DNA of 64,000 nt from CAZEPJ01 sp964514105 (GTDB lineage: Bacteria; Desulfobacterota; Desulfocorpusculales; Desulfocorpusculum). The position numbers and the translations under genes are program-made. Positions 15,476 to 25,298 of the stretch are shown piece by piece. Numbering within the stretch: the first letter of the stretch is position 1; the number at the start of each line of letters is the position of its first letter. The notes beneath the pieces were generated by a model. That model saw only the letters and a list, made by a program, of their open reading frames with translations, made no database searches and was not told the DNA's origin. The stretch spans positions 17,744-81,743 of the forward strand of contig CAZEPJ010000009.1 in NCBI GenBank assembly GCA_964514105.1, written 5' to 3'.

Positions 15476-16975
15476 ATGGCGGGGGAGTTCATCCTGTCGC
15501 TGGATCAAGGGACGACCAGTTCCCGGGCCATCCTGTACGATGCTGCGGGACGGGCCATGGGTTCCGCCCAGAAGGAGTTCCGGCAGATCTATCCCCAGCC
15601 CGGGTGGGTGGAGCACGACCCGGCGGAGATCTGGGAGTCCCAGCTGGACGTCGCCCGCGAGGCCATGGCCCGCTGCGGGATCGGCGCCCGGGACGTGGCG
15701 GCCGTGGGCATCGCCAACCAGCGGGAGACGACCATCCTGTGGGAGCGCGCCACGGGGCGGCCCGTGCACAACGCCATCGTGTGGCAGTGCCGGCGGACGG
15801 CCCCCATCTGCGATGCCCTGAAGGCCGATGGGTTCCAGGCGGAGATCCGGCGGCGGACCGGCCTCGTCTGCGACGCCTACTTCTCGGGGACCAAGGTGCG
15901 GTGGCTCCTGGAGCGCGTACCCGGGCTGCGAAGGCGCGCGGAGAGGGGCGAAGTCCTCTTCGGCACCGTGGACAGCTGGCTCATCTATAACCTCACGGGC
16001 GGCGGGGTCCACGCCACGGACGCGTCCAATGCTTCCAGGACCCTGCTCTACAACATCCACGAGCGGCGCTGGGACCCGGAGATCCTGGCGAGGCTGGAGA
16101 TCCCGCAATCCATGCTCCCCGCCGTGTGCCCGTCCAGCCACCCGTTCGGCCTCACGGCACCGGGGGTCTTTCCAGGGGCGCAGATCCCCATCGCGGGGGT
16201 TGCCGGGGACCAACAGGCGGCCCTGTTCGGGCAGGCATGTTTTCTGCCCGGCGCGGCCAAGGCCACGTACGGCACGGGGGCGTTCCTCCTCATGAACACG
16301 GGCGACCGGGCCGTCCCCTCCCCGAGCGGGCTCGTGACCACCGTGGGGTGGGCCCTGGGGGGCGCGTGGACCTACTGCCTGGAGGGAAGCGTATTCATCG
16401 CGGGGGCGGCCATCCAGTGGCTGCGGGACGGCCTGGGCATCCTGTCCTGCTCGGCGGAGAGCGAGGCGCTGGCCCTGGGCATGCCGGACAACGGCGGCGT
16501 GTACCTGGTCCCCGCCTTCGTGGGATTGGGGGCGCCTCACTGGGACGGCAATGCCCGGGGAATCCTCGTCGGGCTCACGCGGGGGACACACAGGGGCCAC
16601 CTGGCGCGCGCCGCATTGGAGGCCATGGCCTACCAAGTCCGGGACGTCATGGACTGCATGCGATCCGATTCGGGGATTCCGCCGACGGAGCTGCGCGTCG
16701 ACGGCGGAGCGGCCCAGAACGGCTTTCTGCTCCAGTTCCAGGCGGATGTCCTTCAGACCGCCGTCCTGAGACCGACCAGCGTGGAGACCACGGCCCAGGG
16801 CGCCGCGTATCTGGCCGGCCTGGGGGTGGGGCTCTGGAAGTCCCAGGAGGAGCTGGCGTCCCACTGGCGGCTGGAACGCCGTTTCGACCCGTCCATGCCC
16901 CCCCAGGAGGCCGAGCGCCTCCACAAAGGCTGGCGGCGCGCCGTGGAGCGCTCCCGAGGCTGGGCGGAGGCGTAA
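15476..16975 (+). CDS. glpK: Glycerol kinase
   Basis: 499 residues from ATG 15476. The FGGY-family signature is complete: SLDQGTTSSRA at the start, IANQRETT, WQCRRTAP, the ATP-binding GVAGDQQAALFGQ and TYGTGAFLLMN, and LRVDGGAAQNGFLLQ near the C terminus. It phosphorylates glycerol to glycerol-3-phosphate in the cytoplasm. The neighbouring phosphatase and the ugp/GDPD genes supply glycerol and glycerol-3-phosphate, so these genes probably cooperate. Confidence 0.95.
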   Translation: MAGEFILSLDQGTTSSRAILYDAAGRAMGSAQKEFRQIYPQPGWVEHDPAEIWESQLDVAREAMARCGIGARDVAAVGIANQRETTILWERATGRPVHNAIVWQCRRTAPICDALKADGFQAEIRRRTGLVCDAYFSGTKVRWLLERVPGLRRRAERGEVLFGTVDSWLIYNLTGGGVHATDASNASRTLLYNIHERRWDPEILARLEIPQSMLPAVCPSSHPFGLTAPGVFPGAQIPIAGVAGDQQAALFGQACFLPGAAKATYGTGAFLLMNTGDRAVPSPSGLVTTVGWALGGAWTYCLEGSVFIAGAAIQWLRDGLGILSCSAESEALALGMPDNGGVYLVPAFVGLGAPHWDGNARGILVGLTRGTHRGHLARAALEAMAYQVRDVMDCMRSDSGIPPTELRVDGGAAQNGFLLQFQADVLQTAVLRPTSVETTAQGAAYLAGLGVGLWKSQEELASHWRLERRFDPSMPPQEAERLHKGWRRAVERSRGWAEA

Positions 16976-16997
16976 GGAGGACGCGGCACGGGCACTG

Positions 16998-19508
16998 TCA
17001 GTCGGTCAGCACCCCCCCCTCCAGCAGGTACTGGTGGGTCCTCCGGAGGATCAGTTCCGGGTCCGTGTCCCTGCGGGCCACCCCCGTCCGCATGGCGGCC
17101 TCGGCCACGGCCGCCGCCACCCGGGGGGGTACGTGCAGGTTCATGGAATCGGGGATGATGAACTCCGGCCCGAGCTCGGCGTCGGAAACGGCCCGGGCCA
17201 GGGCGTGGGCCGCGGCCAGCTTCATCTCCTCGTTGATGGTCCGGGCCATGACGTCCAGGGCCCCGCGGAAGATCCCGGGGAATCCCAGACAGTTGTTGAC
17301 CTGGTTGGGGAAGTCGCTCCGGCCCGTGGCCACTACCTTGGCCCCTCCCCGGTGGGCCTCCTGGGGCATGATCTCGGGCGTTGGATTGGCCATGGCGAAG
17401 ACGATGGGATCCGGGGCCATGGAGCGGACCATCTCCTGGGTAAGGATGCCCGGCACGGACAGGCCGAGAAACACGTCCCGGCCCTCCAGGACCTGGGCCA
17501 TGCTCCCCCGGGCCCCCGCAGGGTTGGTGATCCCCGCCATCTCACGCTTGACCGGGTTCATTCCCTCCTCCCGATCCAGGTGAATGGCCCCCATCCGGTC
17601 GCACAGGACCACGTCGCGGAGGCCCGCCAGCACGAGGATGCGGGTGACGGCGATGGCTGCGGCTCCGGCGCCGCTCACCAGGGCCTTCACCGTGGAGATC
17701 TCCTTTCCCACCACCCGGAGGGCGTTGAGAAGGGCGGCGAGGACGACCACGGCGGTGCCTTGCTGGTCGTCGTGAAAGACCGGGATGTCCAGGGTGTGGG
17801 AGAGCTCCTGCTCGATGGCAAAGCACTGGGGCGCGGCGATGTCCTCCAGGTTGATGCCGCCGAAGCTGGGGGCGATGGCCTTGACCACCGAGATGAACTC
17901 GCCGGGCTCCTGGGTCCCCACGCAGATGGGGTACGCCTCAACCCCTCCGAAGGTCTGGAACAGGACGCACTTGCCCTCCATGACGGGCAGGGCGGCCCGG
18001 GCGCCGATGTTTCCCAGGCCCAGGACGGCGCTCCCGTCCGTGACCACGGCCACCAGATTGGACTTGCAGGTGAGGTCGTAGGCGTGGAGGGGGTCCCGGG
18101 CGATGAGCCGGGAGGCGGTCACGGATCCGCCGGGCATGTACAGGAGGTCCAGGATATGGTGGTCCTTCACGGGGATTCTGGCCTTGACCCCCACGACCCC
18201 CCGGTACCGGCTGTGGAGTTCAAGGGACTCCTGCTGAAAGCTCATGGGCCCTTCGGTCTTGGGTGGCACGGGGAAGTGGCCTTCGTACAGGAAGCGCTCG
18301 GCGTCCGCTGCGACCTTGGCGGGATCCACTGACTTGCGGGCAACGCCGGTCTCCATAGCCGCCCGGGCCACCGAGGCGGCGATGGCCGGCGCGACCTGGA
18401 AGTCCAGCAGCCGCGGCAGGATGAACTCCTCCGACAGATCCCCCCGGGGAACCCGGTCCGCCAGGGTCTGGGCCGCCGCCGCCTTCATGGCATGGTTGAT
18501 CTCAAGCGCCCCGACGTCCAGGGCCCCGCGAAAGACGCCGGGGAAGACCATGGCGATGTTGAGCTCGTTGGGGACGGGGGACTGACTCCAGGAGAGGGCC
18601 ACGATGCGGGCCCCCCCGTCCCGGGCCTCCTGGAGGCCGATCTCCGGCACCGGGTTGGCGAACGCCAAGACCGCCGCATCCCGGGCCATGCGGGATACCA
18701 TCTCGGCCGTGAGCACCCCGCCCGTGGAGAAGCCAAGGAATGCGTCGGCCCCCTCCAGGGCCTCCGGCAGCCCGCCCCGAATCCCCCTCGGGTTGGTACG
18801 CCAGGCCACCGCGCTCTTGGCCCAGTTCATGCCGTGAGGTCTGAACATGTACAGGGCGCCGTGGGTGTCGCAGATCACCAGGTCGCGGATTCCCCATTCC
18901 ATGAGAAAGCGGGCCGTGGCGATCCCGGCCGCCCCCGCGCCGTTGATGACAACACGCAGCGCCTCCTTGGTCTTTCCCGTGAGGCGCATGACGTTGATGA
19001 GGCACGCCACGGCCAGGATGGCGGCGGCGTGCTGGTCGTTGTGCATGACGGGCACATTGAGGGCCCGACGCAGCTGCCACTCGATGGCGAAGCAACGGGG
19101 CGCGGTGATGTCCTCCATGCACACGGCTCCGAAGGTGGGCGCCATGAGGCTCACCGTCCGGACGATCTCGTCCGGGTCCCGGCTGTCCAGACAGATGGGG
19201 AAGGCGTCCACCCCGGCGAACTCCTTGAAGATGACGCTCCGCCCCTCCATGAGGGGCAGGGCGGCCAACGGCCCCATGTCTGCGCGACCCAGGACCCGGG
19301 AGCCGTCGGTGACCATGGCCACGGTATTGGCCCGGCAGGTGTACTCGAAGGACGCATCCGGGCGGCGGAAGATCTCCATGCACGGCTCGGCCACCCCGGG
19401 CGTGTACACAACGCTCAGGACGTGGCGGTCCTTGACGGGCACCTTGACCTCCACGCCGATGAGCCCCCGGTACTTGCGGCGATATTCCAGGGCCTTGTCC
19501 TCGACCAT
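16998..19508 (-). CDS. Tandem fusion of two malic-enzyme domains
   Basis: 836 residues consisting of two complete short-type malic enzymes (about 1-420 and 421-836). Each should bind malate, a divalent metal and NAD(P). Copy 1 has YTPGV at Tyr35 and GAGAAGIA, but MEGR90 where the catalytic lysine is expected, HN157D in place of HDD, and NELNI in place of NQVNN. Copy 2 keeps MEGK513, HDD581 and NQVNN, but has YMPGG at Tyr457 and GAGAAAIA. Normal enzymes are about 400 residues or are fused to phosphotransacetylase (MaeB). An AGGAG precedes the ATG. Copy 1 looks catalytically weakened, and copy 2 is the likelier active half. Confidence 0.88.
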   Translation of the reverse strand: MVEDKALEYRRKYRGLIGVEVKVPVKDRHVLSVVYTPGVAEPCMEIFRRPDASFEYTCRANTVAMVTDGSRVLGRADMGPLAALPLMEGRSVIFKEFAGVDAFPICLDSRDPDEIVRTVSLMAPTFGAVCMEDITAPRCFAIEWQLRRALNVPVMHNDQHAAAILAVACLINVMRLTGKTKEALRVVINGAGAAGIATARFLMEWGIRDLVICDTHGALYMFRPHGMNWAKSAVAWRTNPRGIRGGLPEALEGADAFLGFSTGGVLTAEMVSRMARDAAVLAFANPVPEIGLQEARDGGARIVALSWSQSPVPNELNIAMVFPGVFRGALDVGALEINHAMKAAAAQTLADRVPRGDLSEEFILPRLLDFQVAPAIAASVARAAMETGVARKSVDPAKVAADAERFLYEGHFPVPPKTEGPMSFQQESLELHSRYRGVVGVKARIPVKDHHILDLLYMPGGSVTASRLIARDPLHAYDLTCKSNLVAVVTDGSAVLGLGNIGARAALPVMEGKCVLFQTFGGVEAYPICVGTQEPGEFISVVKAIAPSFGGINLEDIAAPQCFAIEQELSHTLDIPVFHDDQQGTAVVVLAALLNALRVVGKEISTVKALVSGAGAAAIAVTRILVLAGLRDVVLCDRMGAIHLDREEGMNPVKREMAGITNPAGARGSMAQVLEGRDVFLGLSVPGILTQEMVRSMAPDPIVFAMANPTPEIMPQEAHRGGAKVVATGRSDFPNQVNNCLGFPGIFRGALDVMARTINEEMKLAAAHALARAVSDAELGPEFIIPDSMNLHVPPRVAAAVAEAAMRTGVARRDTDPELILRRTHQYLLEGGVLTD

Positions 19509-19554
19509 GGCGCTCTCCTGGATTGCAGTTGTCCTTTTATTAGTGACGATGTCA

Positions 19555-19582
19555 TATATAATGCTACATTAGACGAGCGCAA
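19555..19582 (-). promoter_or_regulatory. Putative promoter of the tandem malic-enzyme gene
   Basis: On the minus strand TTGCGC (19582-19577) is followed after 16 bases by TATATA (19560-19555). It lies in a locally AT-rich patch about 45 bases before the ATG at 19508, the only such patch between the two flanking operons. Confidence 0.45.
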
Positions 19583-19843
19583 GGAGGTTGTCAAGGAGAA
19601 GAGTGGAAGCGCCTGCCGGCCCGGCATCCGCGGCCTTCCAGGTCGCTCAGGCGTGTACAGCGTGACCGAGCGGTAAAGCGAACGGCCGGATGGCAATGCC
19701 GTGGGCATCCAGGACGATCATCCCGGGGACTCCCAGGTCTCATGGCCCACCCGGTCCATGGGGTGGTCCAACGAGGTCCCTGACAGGCGACGGCCTCCCC
19801 GGCCAGCGGCGCCAATCCGCTGGCCTGGTTGTGCAACGATGTG
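19583..19843. other. Intergenic stretch without a supported gene
   Basis: This separates the divergent malic-enzyme promoter from the end of the ugp operon. Short open frames exist on both strands, but none has a ribosome site and protein-like composition together. I see no clear terminator for the ugp operon here. Confidence 0.5.
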
Positions 19844-20632
19844 CTATGTCCCGGATCGACCCACTTGGATCTCGTTGCAGAAGGCCCCGTCCGCGCCCAT
19901 CTCCATGACCCGATCCCAGTCCTTTCGCGTGACGACGGTCCAGGGGAGGACGAGGCAGCCGGCGGCGTGGACCCGCGCCACCTGGTCCCGGGACAGGACG
20001 CGGAGGCTTGGGTTCCAGGAAACGGCCTTGAGATCGGCCAGGAGCCGGATCAGCTCTGCGCCGGCGGGCTCCTCGGAGAGGATGCTCAGGGCGGGTGGGT
20101 TCTCCATGGCCGCCACGCGCTCCAGGATTCGCACCTCGAAGCTGGATATGACGACCCAAGACGTGGCTTGGTGGCGCCTCACCAGGTCCACCACCTGCCT
20201 TTCCACCGCATCCGGGGGGTCATGGGCCTCGAACGCACGGCGCTTGATCTCGATGTTGAGGGGGACACGACCCGAGATCCTCTCCAGCACCTCTCCCAGC
20301 TCGGGGACCCGCTCCCCGGCGAACCGGGGATGGAACCAGCTCCCTGCATCGAGCCGGCGCAGCTCCCCCAGGGTCGCATCCCGCACGGGTCCGCTGCCGC
20401 TGGTCGTGCGGTCCAGCACATGGTCGTGGATGACCGCCAGCCGGCGATCCCGGGTGAGGTTCACGTCCAGTTCGATCATGTGGCAGCCGGCCTCCACGGC
20501 CCCTTCGAAGGCGGCCAGCGTGTTCTCCGGGTATCGGGCGCAGTAGCCCCGATGGGCGATGACCAGGGGCCTCCCCAACGACCGGAGATCCAGCCGATCG
20601 GGGTTCCCCGGGGGCCGTGAAAGCTCACGCAT
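19844..20632 (-). CDS. ugpQ: Cytoplasmic glycerophosphodiester phosphodiesterase
   Basis: 262 residues from ATG 20632, which overlaps the end of the ugpC reading frame by 8 bases, indicating translational coupling. The GDPD catalytic signature is present: AHRGYCARYPENTLAAF, IELDVNLTRD and HDHVLDRTTSG, with NIEIK downstream. It should hydrolyse glycerophosphodiesters to glycerol-3-phosphate plus an alcohol. There is no signal peptide, matching the cytoplasmic UgpQ role. It is the last gene of a complete ugpBAECQ operon. Confidence 0.9.
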   Translation of the reverse strand: MRELSRPPGNPDRLDLRSLGRPLVIAHRGYCARYPENTLAAFEGAVEAGCHMIELDVNLTRDRRLAVIHDHVLDRTTSGSGPVRDATLGELRRLDAGSWFHPRFAGERVPELGEVLERISGRVPLNIEIKRRAFEAHDPPDAVERQVVDLVRRHQATSWVVISSFEVRILERVAAMENPPALSILSEEPAGAELIRLLADLKAVSWNPSLRVLSRDQVARVHAAGCLVLPWTVVTRKDWDRVMEMGADGAFCNEIQVGRSGT

Positions 20633-21707
20633 GGATGCGCTTGCCCGAGTCGGGGTCAAACACGTGGAGCTTCTCCGGGGAGACGACCACATGGAGAGCG
20701 CTCCCCTTCTCCAGGGGATGGATGTCCGGGAGCCGCACGGTCAACGTCCCTCCTCCGCCGCCCCCCTGACCGTACACCAAGGTGTCCGCCCCCAGGTGCT
20801 CCACGTGCGCCACGGTGAGCCGCACCGCATCCCTCGATGCTGCCGTCACCTGCAGGTGCTCCGGCCGAATCCCCACGGTGACCCTTTTCCCCGCCCAGGG
20901 ACCCAACCCGGCCTCGGGGGCCGGCAGGCGAACTCCTCCCGGGAGGGAGACGGATCCGCCGTCCTCCGCCACCGAGGCCGGGAGGAAGTTCATGGCCGGT
21001 GAGCCGATGAATCCCGCCACGAAGAGGTTGGCCGGCCGCTCGTACACCTCCAGGGGGGAGCCGATCTGAGCGGCGTGCCCCTGGTCCATGATCAGCAGCC
21101 GGTCCCCCAGGGTCATGGCCTCCACCTGGTCGTGGGTCACGTAGATGCTCGTGATGCGGAGCTCCTCGTGGAGCCTGCGAATCTCCAGCCGCATCTGCAC
21201 GCGGAGTTTGGCGTCCAGGTTGCTCAATGGCTCGTCAAACAGGAACACTTTGGGCTCCCGCACGATGCAGCGCCCCATGGCCACCCGCTGCCGCTGACCG
21301 CCCGAGAGCTGGCGGGGCTTCCGGTCCAGGAGATCAGACAGCTCCAGAATCCGGGCCGCGCTTCGCACACGGCGGTCGATTTCCGATTTGTCCATGCCCC
21401 GGATCTCGAGGCCGTACGCCATGTTTCGATACACGCTCATGTGGGGGTACAGGGCGTAGTTCTGGAACACCATGGCGATGTCCCTCTGGGCAGGCTCCAG
21501 TCGGTTTACCACCCGCCCGTCGATGGCGACCTCCCCCGTGGTGACCTCCTCCAGCCCGGCGATGAGGCGCAGAACCGTGGACTTGCCGCACCCCGACGGG
21601 CCCAGGATGACGATGAACTCCCCGTCCCGGATGTCGCAGCTGATGCCGTGGATTACCTCCAACTTGCCGAATCTCTTTGTGACGTTTCGAAGGCTGACGT
21701 CCCCCAT
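20625..21707 (-). CDS. ugpC: Glycerol-3-phosphate ABC transporter ATP-binding protein
   Basis: 360 residues from ATG 21707. Walker A is GPSGCGKST, the Q-loop is FQNYALYPHM, the signature is LSGGQRQRVAMGR, Walker B is VFLFDEPLSNLDA and the H-loop is YVTHDQ. The C-terminal third is the MalK/UgpC regulatory OB-like domain (GIRPEHL). The downstream gene starts inside its last codons. It energises uptake through UgpA and UgpE. Confidence 0.93.
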   Translation of the reverse strand: MGDVSLRNVTKRFGKLEVIHGISCDIRDGEFIVILGPSGCGKSTVLRLIAGLEEVTTGEVAIDGRVVNRLEPAQRDIAMVFQNYALYPHMSVYRNMAYGLEIRGMDKSEIDRRVRSAARILELSDLLDRKPRQLSGGQRQRVAMGRCIVREPKVFLFDEPLSNLDAKLRVQMRLEIRRLHEELRITSIYVTHDQVEAMTLGDRLLIMDQGHAAQIGSPLEVYERPANLFVAGFIGSPAMNFLPASVAEDGGSVSLPGGVRLPAPEAGLGPWAGKRVTVGIRPEHLQVTAASRDAVRLTVAHVEHLGADTLVYGQGGGGGGTLTVRLPDIHPLEKGSALHVVVSPEKLHVFDPDSGKRIHA

Positions 21708-21715
21708 GGCCTCTT

Positions 21716-22558
21716 TCACTTCTCCGTCTCTGTCATGCCTCGCACGAACTGCTTCTGCATGAAGATCACCACGAGGACCGGCGGGAGCATGGCCAGCATG
21801 GCGGATGCCATGATGATGTGCCACTCGGCCTGTCCCTCGCCCACGTCCAGCATGCGTTTGATGCCGATGAGGAGGGTGTAGTAGCCCTGGTCGCTGGTCA
21901 CGAGCAGAGGCCACAGGTACTGATTCCAGCCGTAAATGAACAAGATGACGAAGAGCGCCGCGATGGAAGTGCGGGACATGGGCAGCAGGATGTCGAAGAA
22001 GAACCGCATAGCCCCCCCTCCGTCGATGCGCACCGCCTCACACAGCTCGTCGGGGACCGTCATGAAGAACTGGCGGAAGAGAAAGGTGGCCGTGGCCGAG
22101 GCGATGAGGGGAAGGATGAGCCCTGCATACGAATCGAGCATCTTCAGGTCCGCCACCACCTTGTACGTGGGAAGAATGCGGACTTCCACCGGCAGCATGA
22201 GGGTGATGAAGATCATCCAGAAGAAGGCCATGCGCAGGCGGAAGCGGAAGTAGACGATGGCGAAGGCCGCCAGGAGCGAGATGGCGATCTTCCCCACGGT
22301 GATGCCCAATGCCATGAGGAGGCTGTTGAGCATCATGGTCCCCACCGTGGCGCCCACATCCCGGGGGCCCGCAGTCAGGGCGCGGAGATAATTCTCCACC
22401 AAGCGCCCCCCCGGCAGGAGGGGAAACGAACGGGTGATCTCGTCCAGGGTGTGGGTGGAGGCCACGATGGTCACATAGATGGGCAGGGCCAGGATCAGGA
22501 CGCCCGCGATGAGGACCGCATGGGAGATGAAGGTCAGCAACGGGCGATGCTCGACCAA
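21716..22558 (-). CDS. ugpE: Glycerol-3-phosphate ABC transporter permease
   Basis: 280 residues with six predicted membrane helices (the first is ISHAVLIAGVLILALPIYV). The EAA loop that docks on the ATPase is present (ELCEAVRIDGGGAMRFFFDI, then LLPMSRTS). It belongs to the MalG/UgpE binding-protein-dependent permease family. It ends eight bases before the ugpC start. Confidence 0.93.
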   Translation of the reverse strand: MVEHRPLLTFISHAVLIAGVLILALPIYVTIVASTHTLDEITRSFPLLPGGRLVENYLRALTAGPRDVGATVGTMMLNSLLMALGITVGKIAISLLAAFAIVYFRFRLRMAFFWMIFITLMLPVEVRILPTYKVVADLKMLDSYAGLILPLIASATATFLFRQFFMTVPDELCEAVRIDGGGAMRFFFDILLPMSRTSIAALFVILFIYGWNQYLWPLLVTSDQGYYTLLIGIKRMLDVGEGQAEWHIIMASAMLAMLPPVLVVIFMQKQFVRGMTETEK

Positions 22559-22573
22559 GACCCGCCCTCTCGG

Positions 22574-23455
22574 CTAGTAGTGGACCTTGCGCTCGATGAA
22601 CCGGAACTGCACCACGGTGAGGCTGACGACCACGAGCATGAGGATCACCGACTGGGCGGCGGATCCCCCCAGATCCAGGTTGATGAAGCCGTCGTTGTAC
22701 ACCTTGTAGACTAGGATATTGGTCGCGTAGTTGGGGCCCCCCCGGGTGATGGCGTGGATGACCCCGAAGGTGTCGAAGAAGGCGTACACGATGTTGACCA
22801 CGATGAGGAAGAAGGCCGTGGGCGACAGCAGCGGAAAGACGATGGTCCAGAACCGCTTCCAGGGCGAGGCGCCGTCTATGGCCGCCGCCTCGATGAAGGA
22901 GCCGGGGATGGCTTGAAGCCCCGCCAGGAAGAACAGGAAGTTGTAGGCGATCTCCCGCCACGCCGCAGCGACGACCACCAGGATCATGGCCTGCCGTCCG
23001 TCCAGGATGTGGTTCCAGTCGACCCCCATGCCCTTGAGGATGTGCGCGACCATTCCGACGCTGGGGTTGAACAGGAAGAACCACAGGACGCCGGCCACCA
23101 CGGGGGCCACGGCATAGGGCCAGATGATCAGGGTCTTGTACCAGGTGGCTGCGCGCACGGTTCGGTCGGCCATCACTGCGAGGAGCAGGGCCGCGGACAA
23201 GGCAATGGCGGCCACCGAGAAGCTGAAGACGAGCGTCACGCCGAAGGAATGGAGATACTCCGGGCTCGCGAAGATCTCTCTGAAGTTCTCCAGCCAGACG
23301 AACTCCGAGGATGTCCCGAAGGCGTCCTCCTGCAGCACGGACTGGTACAGGGCCTGGGAGGCCGGCCATATGAAGAAGATCAGGGTGACGGTGATCTGGG
23401 GGGCGACGAGGAGGTACGGGAGGACCCTGTTCCTGAACACGACGCGCTTGTCCAT
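22574..23455 (-). CDS. ugpA: Glycerol-3-phosphate ABC transporter permease
   Basis: 293 residues of the MalF/UgpA permease type. It begins MDKRVVFRNRVLPYLLVAPQ, has six membrane helices and an EAA loop reading FIEAAAIDGASPWKRFWTIV. It forms the heterodimeric channel with UgpE, whose start lies 15 bases downstream. Confidence 0.93.
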   Translation of the reverse strand: MDKRVVFRNRVLPYLLVAPQITVTLIFFIWPASQALYQSVLQEDAFGTSSEFVWLENFREIFASPEYLHSFGVTLVFSFSVAAIALSAALLLAVMADRTVRAATWYKTLIIWPYAVAPVVAGVLWFFLFNPSVGMVAHILKGMGVDWNHILDGRQAMILVVVAAAWREIAYNFLFFLAGLQAIPGSFIEAAAIDGASPWKRFWTIVFPLLSPTAFFLIVVNIVYAFFDTFGVIHAITRGGPNYATNILVYKVYNDGFINLDLGGSAAQSVILMLVVVSLTVVQFRFIERKVHY

Positions 23456-23609
23456 GGCCCTGCCCCCCGACCTGACGACGGCCCGCCCGGCCCCCGGCCC
23501 ACCAGGGTATCTTCCAAGCCTTGGGGACGGCCCGTCCCCCCCCTGGCCGGGTGCAGAGGGAGGGGACCGGCCGTCTTCGGGCGTCCACCCGACGGATTCC
23601 CGGGGCCGC

Positions 23610-24953
23610 CTACTTCTTCTTGGGCTTGTTTGCCTCTTCGAACTTCTTGAGCAGGTCGTTGCCGGCCTTCACGGCGTCGTCCAGGCCCTGCTTGGCCCCC
23701 TTGGTTCCGGCGAAGATCGCCTCGAACTCGTTGTCCATGATCTCCCGGGTCTTGGCGTGATCCCCGAAACGCAGCCCCTTGGAGTTCTCCGTGGGCTTGT
23801 GGAGGGTCATCTGCTTGAGGGACGTCTCGGTCCCCGGGTTTTTCTCGTAGAAGCCCTGCTTCTTGGTCAGCTCGTAGGCCGCCAGGGTGATGGGCAGATA
23901 TCCGGTTGCCTGGTGCCAGTCGGCCTGCACCTCGGGCCTGGACAGGTAATTCAGAAAGGCCGCAACCGCCTTGTATTCGTCTGGCTTGTGCCCCGCCAGG
24001 ACCCACAGGCTCGCCCCTCCGATGATGGTGTTTTGGGGAGCGCCTTTCACATCCGGCCAATAGGGCAGCATGGCGGTGCCAAACTCGAACTTGCAGTTGG
24101 CCTTGATCCCTGCGTACCCGGCGGAGGATTCCGTGAGCATGGCCACCTCCCCCGAGTAGAACTTGGCTACGGCCTGATTCGTTCTCCCGCCATAGGCGAA
24201 CACCTTTTCCCTCTGCCACTCGGCCAGCTGCTGGAAGTGTTTGACGTGCACGGGGCTGTTGAACGTGTACCGGGCATCCAGGCCGCCGAAGCCGTTGGCC
24301 TTGGTGCCGATGGGGACGTTGTGCCAGGCGCTGAAGTTCTCGATGTGGATCCACCCCGCCCAGCAAGTGGTGAACCCGGCCTGGCTCGCGCCGGCCGCCA
24401 CCAGCTTCTTGGAGGCCTCGGCCACCTCCGGCCAGGTCTTGGGGGGCTTCTCCGGGTCGAGCCCCGCCTTCTTAAAGGCGTCCTTGTTGTAGTAGAGCAC
24501 CGGCGTCGAGCTATTGAATGGCATGGAGAGCATCTTGCCGTCGGGCGTCGTGTAATAGCCGGTCACCGTCGGGAGGTAGGCGTTGGGGTCGAAAGGCAGG
24601 CCCGAGTCCTTCATGACCTGGTGCACGGGCTTCACGGCGCCCCTGGCGGCCATCATCGTGGCAGTTCCCACCTCGTAGATCTGAAGGATGTGCGGATGGG
24701 TCTTGGCGCGGAAGGCCGCGATGCCCGCATTCATGGTGTCGACGTAGCTTCCCTTGTACGTGGCCACCACCTGATAGTCCTTCTGGGACTTGTTGAAGCC
24801 CTCACAGATGGCGTTGACCTTCTCCCCGAGGGCGCCGCCGTGGGCGTGCCACCAGTTGATGCTCACGGGCGCCGCGCTGACCAGGGCAGGGCAGAGCAGC
24901 AGGGCCGCGAGCACGGTTGTGAACGTGAACAAGCGTGAGCGTCTCACGGTCAT
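23610..24953 (-). CDS. ugpB: Periplasmic glycerol-3-phosphate-binding protein
   Basis: About 447 residues. The ATG at 24953 (MTVRRSRLF) lies very close to its AAGGAG, so the GTG two codons later (24947) is an alternative start. The signal peptide has core FTFTTVLAALLLCPALV, cleaved near VSA-AP. The mature part begins with the UgpB-typical INWWHAHGGALGEKV and contains GYYTTPDGKMLSMPFNSSTP, characteristic of the glycerol-3-phosphate binder. It is the first gene of the operon and should deliver substrate to UgpAE. Confidence 0.93.
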   Translation of the reverse strand: MTVRRSRLFTFTTVLAALLLCPALVSAAPVSINWWHAHGGALGEKVNAICEGFNKSQKDYQVVATYKGSYVDTMNAGIAAFRAKTHPHILQIYEVGTATMMAARGAVKPVHQVMKDSGLPFDPNAYLPTVTGYYTTPDGKMLSMPFNSSTPVLYYNKDAFKKAGLDPEKPPKTWPEVAEASKKLVAAGASQAGFTTCWAGWIHIENFSAWHNVPIGTKANGFGGLDARYTFNSPVHVKHFQQLAEWQREKVFAYGGRTNQAVAKFYSGEVAMLTESSAGYAGIKANCKFEFGTAMLPYWPDVKGAPQNTIIGGASLWVLAGHKPDEYKAVAAFLNYLSRPEVQADWHQATGYLPITLAAYELTKKQGFYEKNPGTETSLKQMTLHKPTENSKGLRFGDHAKTREIMDNEFEAIFAGTKGAKQGLDDAVKAGNDLLKKFEEANKPKKK

Positions 24954-25112
24954 TCTCCTTTCTCTGGTTGGAGGTTGTCCCGACATCGCCCCTCCGGGGT
25001 GCCGGAGGAGTCGCCCAAGCATAGCGGACTGGCCAGTGACCAATCCCGGTTCGGGCCAGGCTGCCTGCAGGGAGGGAAAGGGTCCGGTTCACCCCGGAAT
25101 CCGCCGAAAGGG

Positions 25113-25142
25113 AGTGTATGGGAGCGGGCCCACGGAAGTCAA
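25113..25142 (-). promoter_or_regulatory. Putative ugp operon promoter in the 345-base divergent region
   Basis: On the minus strand TTGACT (25142-25137) and TACACT (25118-25113) are 18 bases apart, predicting a leader of about 150 bases before ugpB. The whole gap between ugpB and the divergent glycerophosphodiesterase (24954-25298) holds no gene that I can support. A phosphate-regulon box was not recognisable by eye. Confidence 0.45.
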
Positions 25143-25298
25143 CACGATTTCGAGGCATTTCCAAGGAGATTGGGATGCCCGTCTCGTAAAGGGGGCGTTC
25201 GCCCACGCGCACGCTTTGTGATTGAAGCACGTTTTCTGGCATAAGCAGGCTTCAGAGATACCCCTGCGGTCCTCCCGTGGAAAGGGAGGCGGATTCTC

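Noticed and set aside
19557..19562. Perfect TATAAT on the plus strand
   Set aside because: No -35 box at proper spacing and no supported plus-strand gene downstream. The minus-strand promoter for the malic enzyme explains the AT-rich patch.
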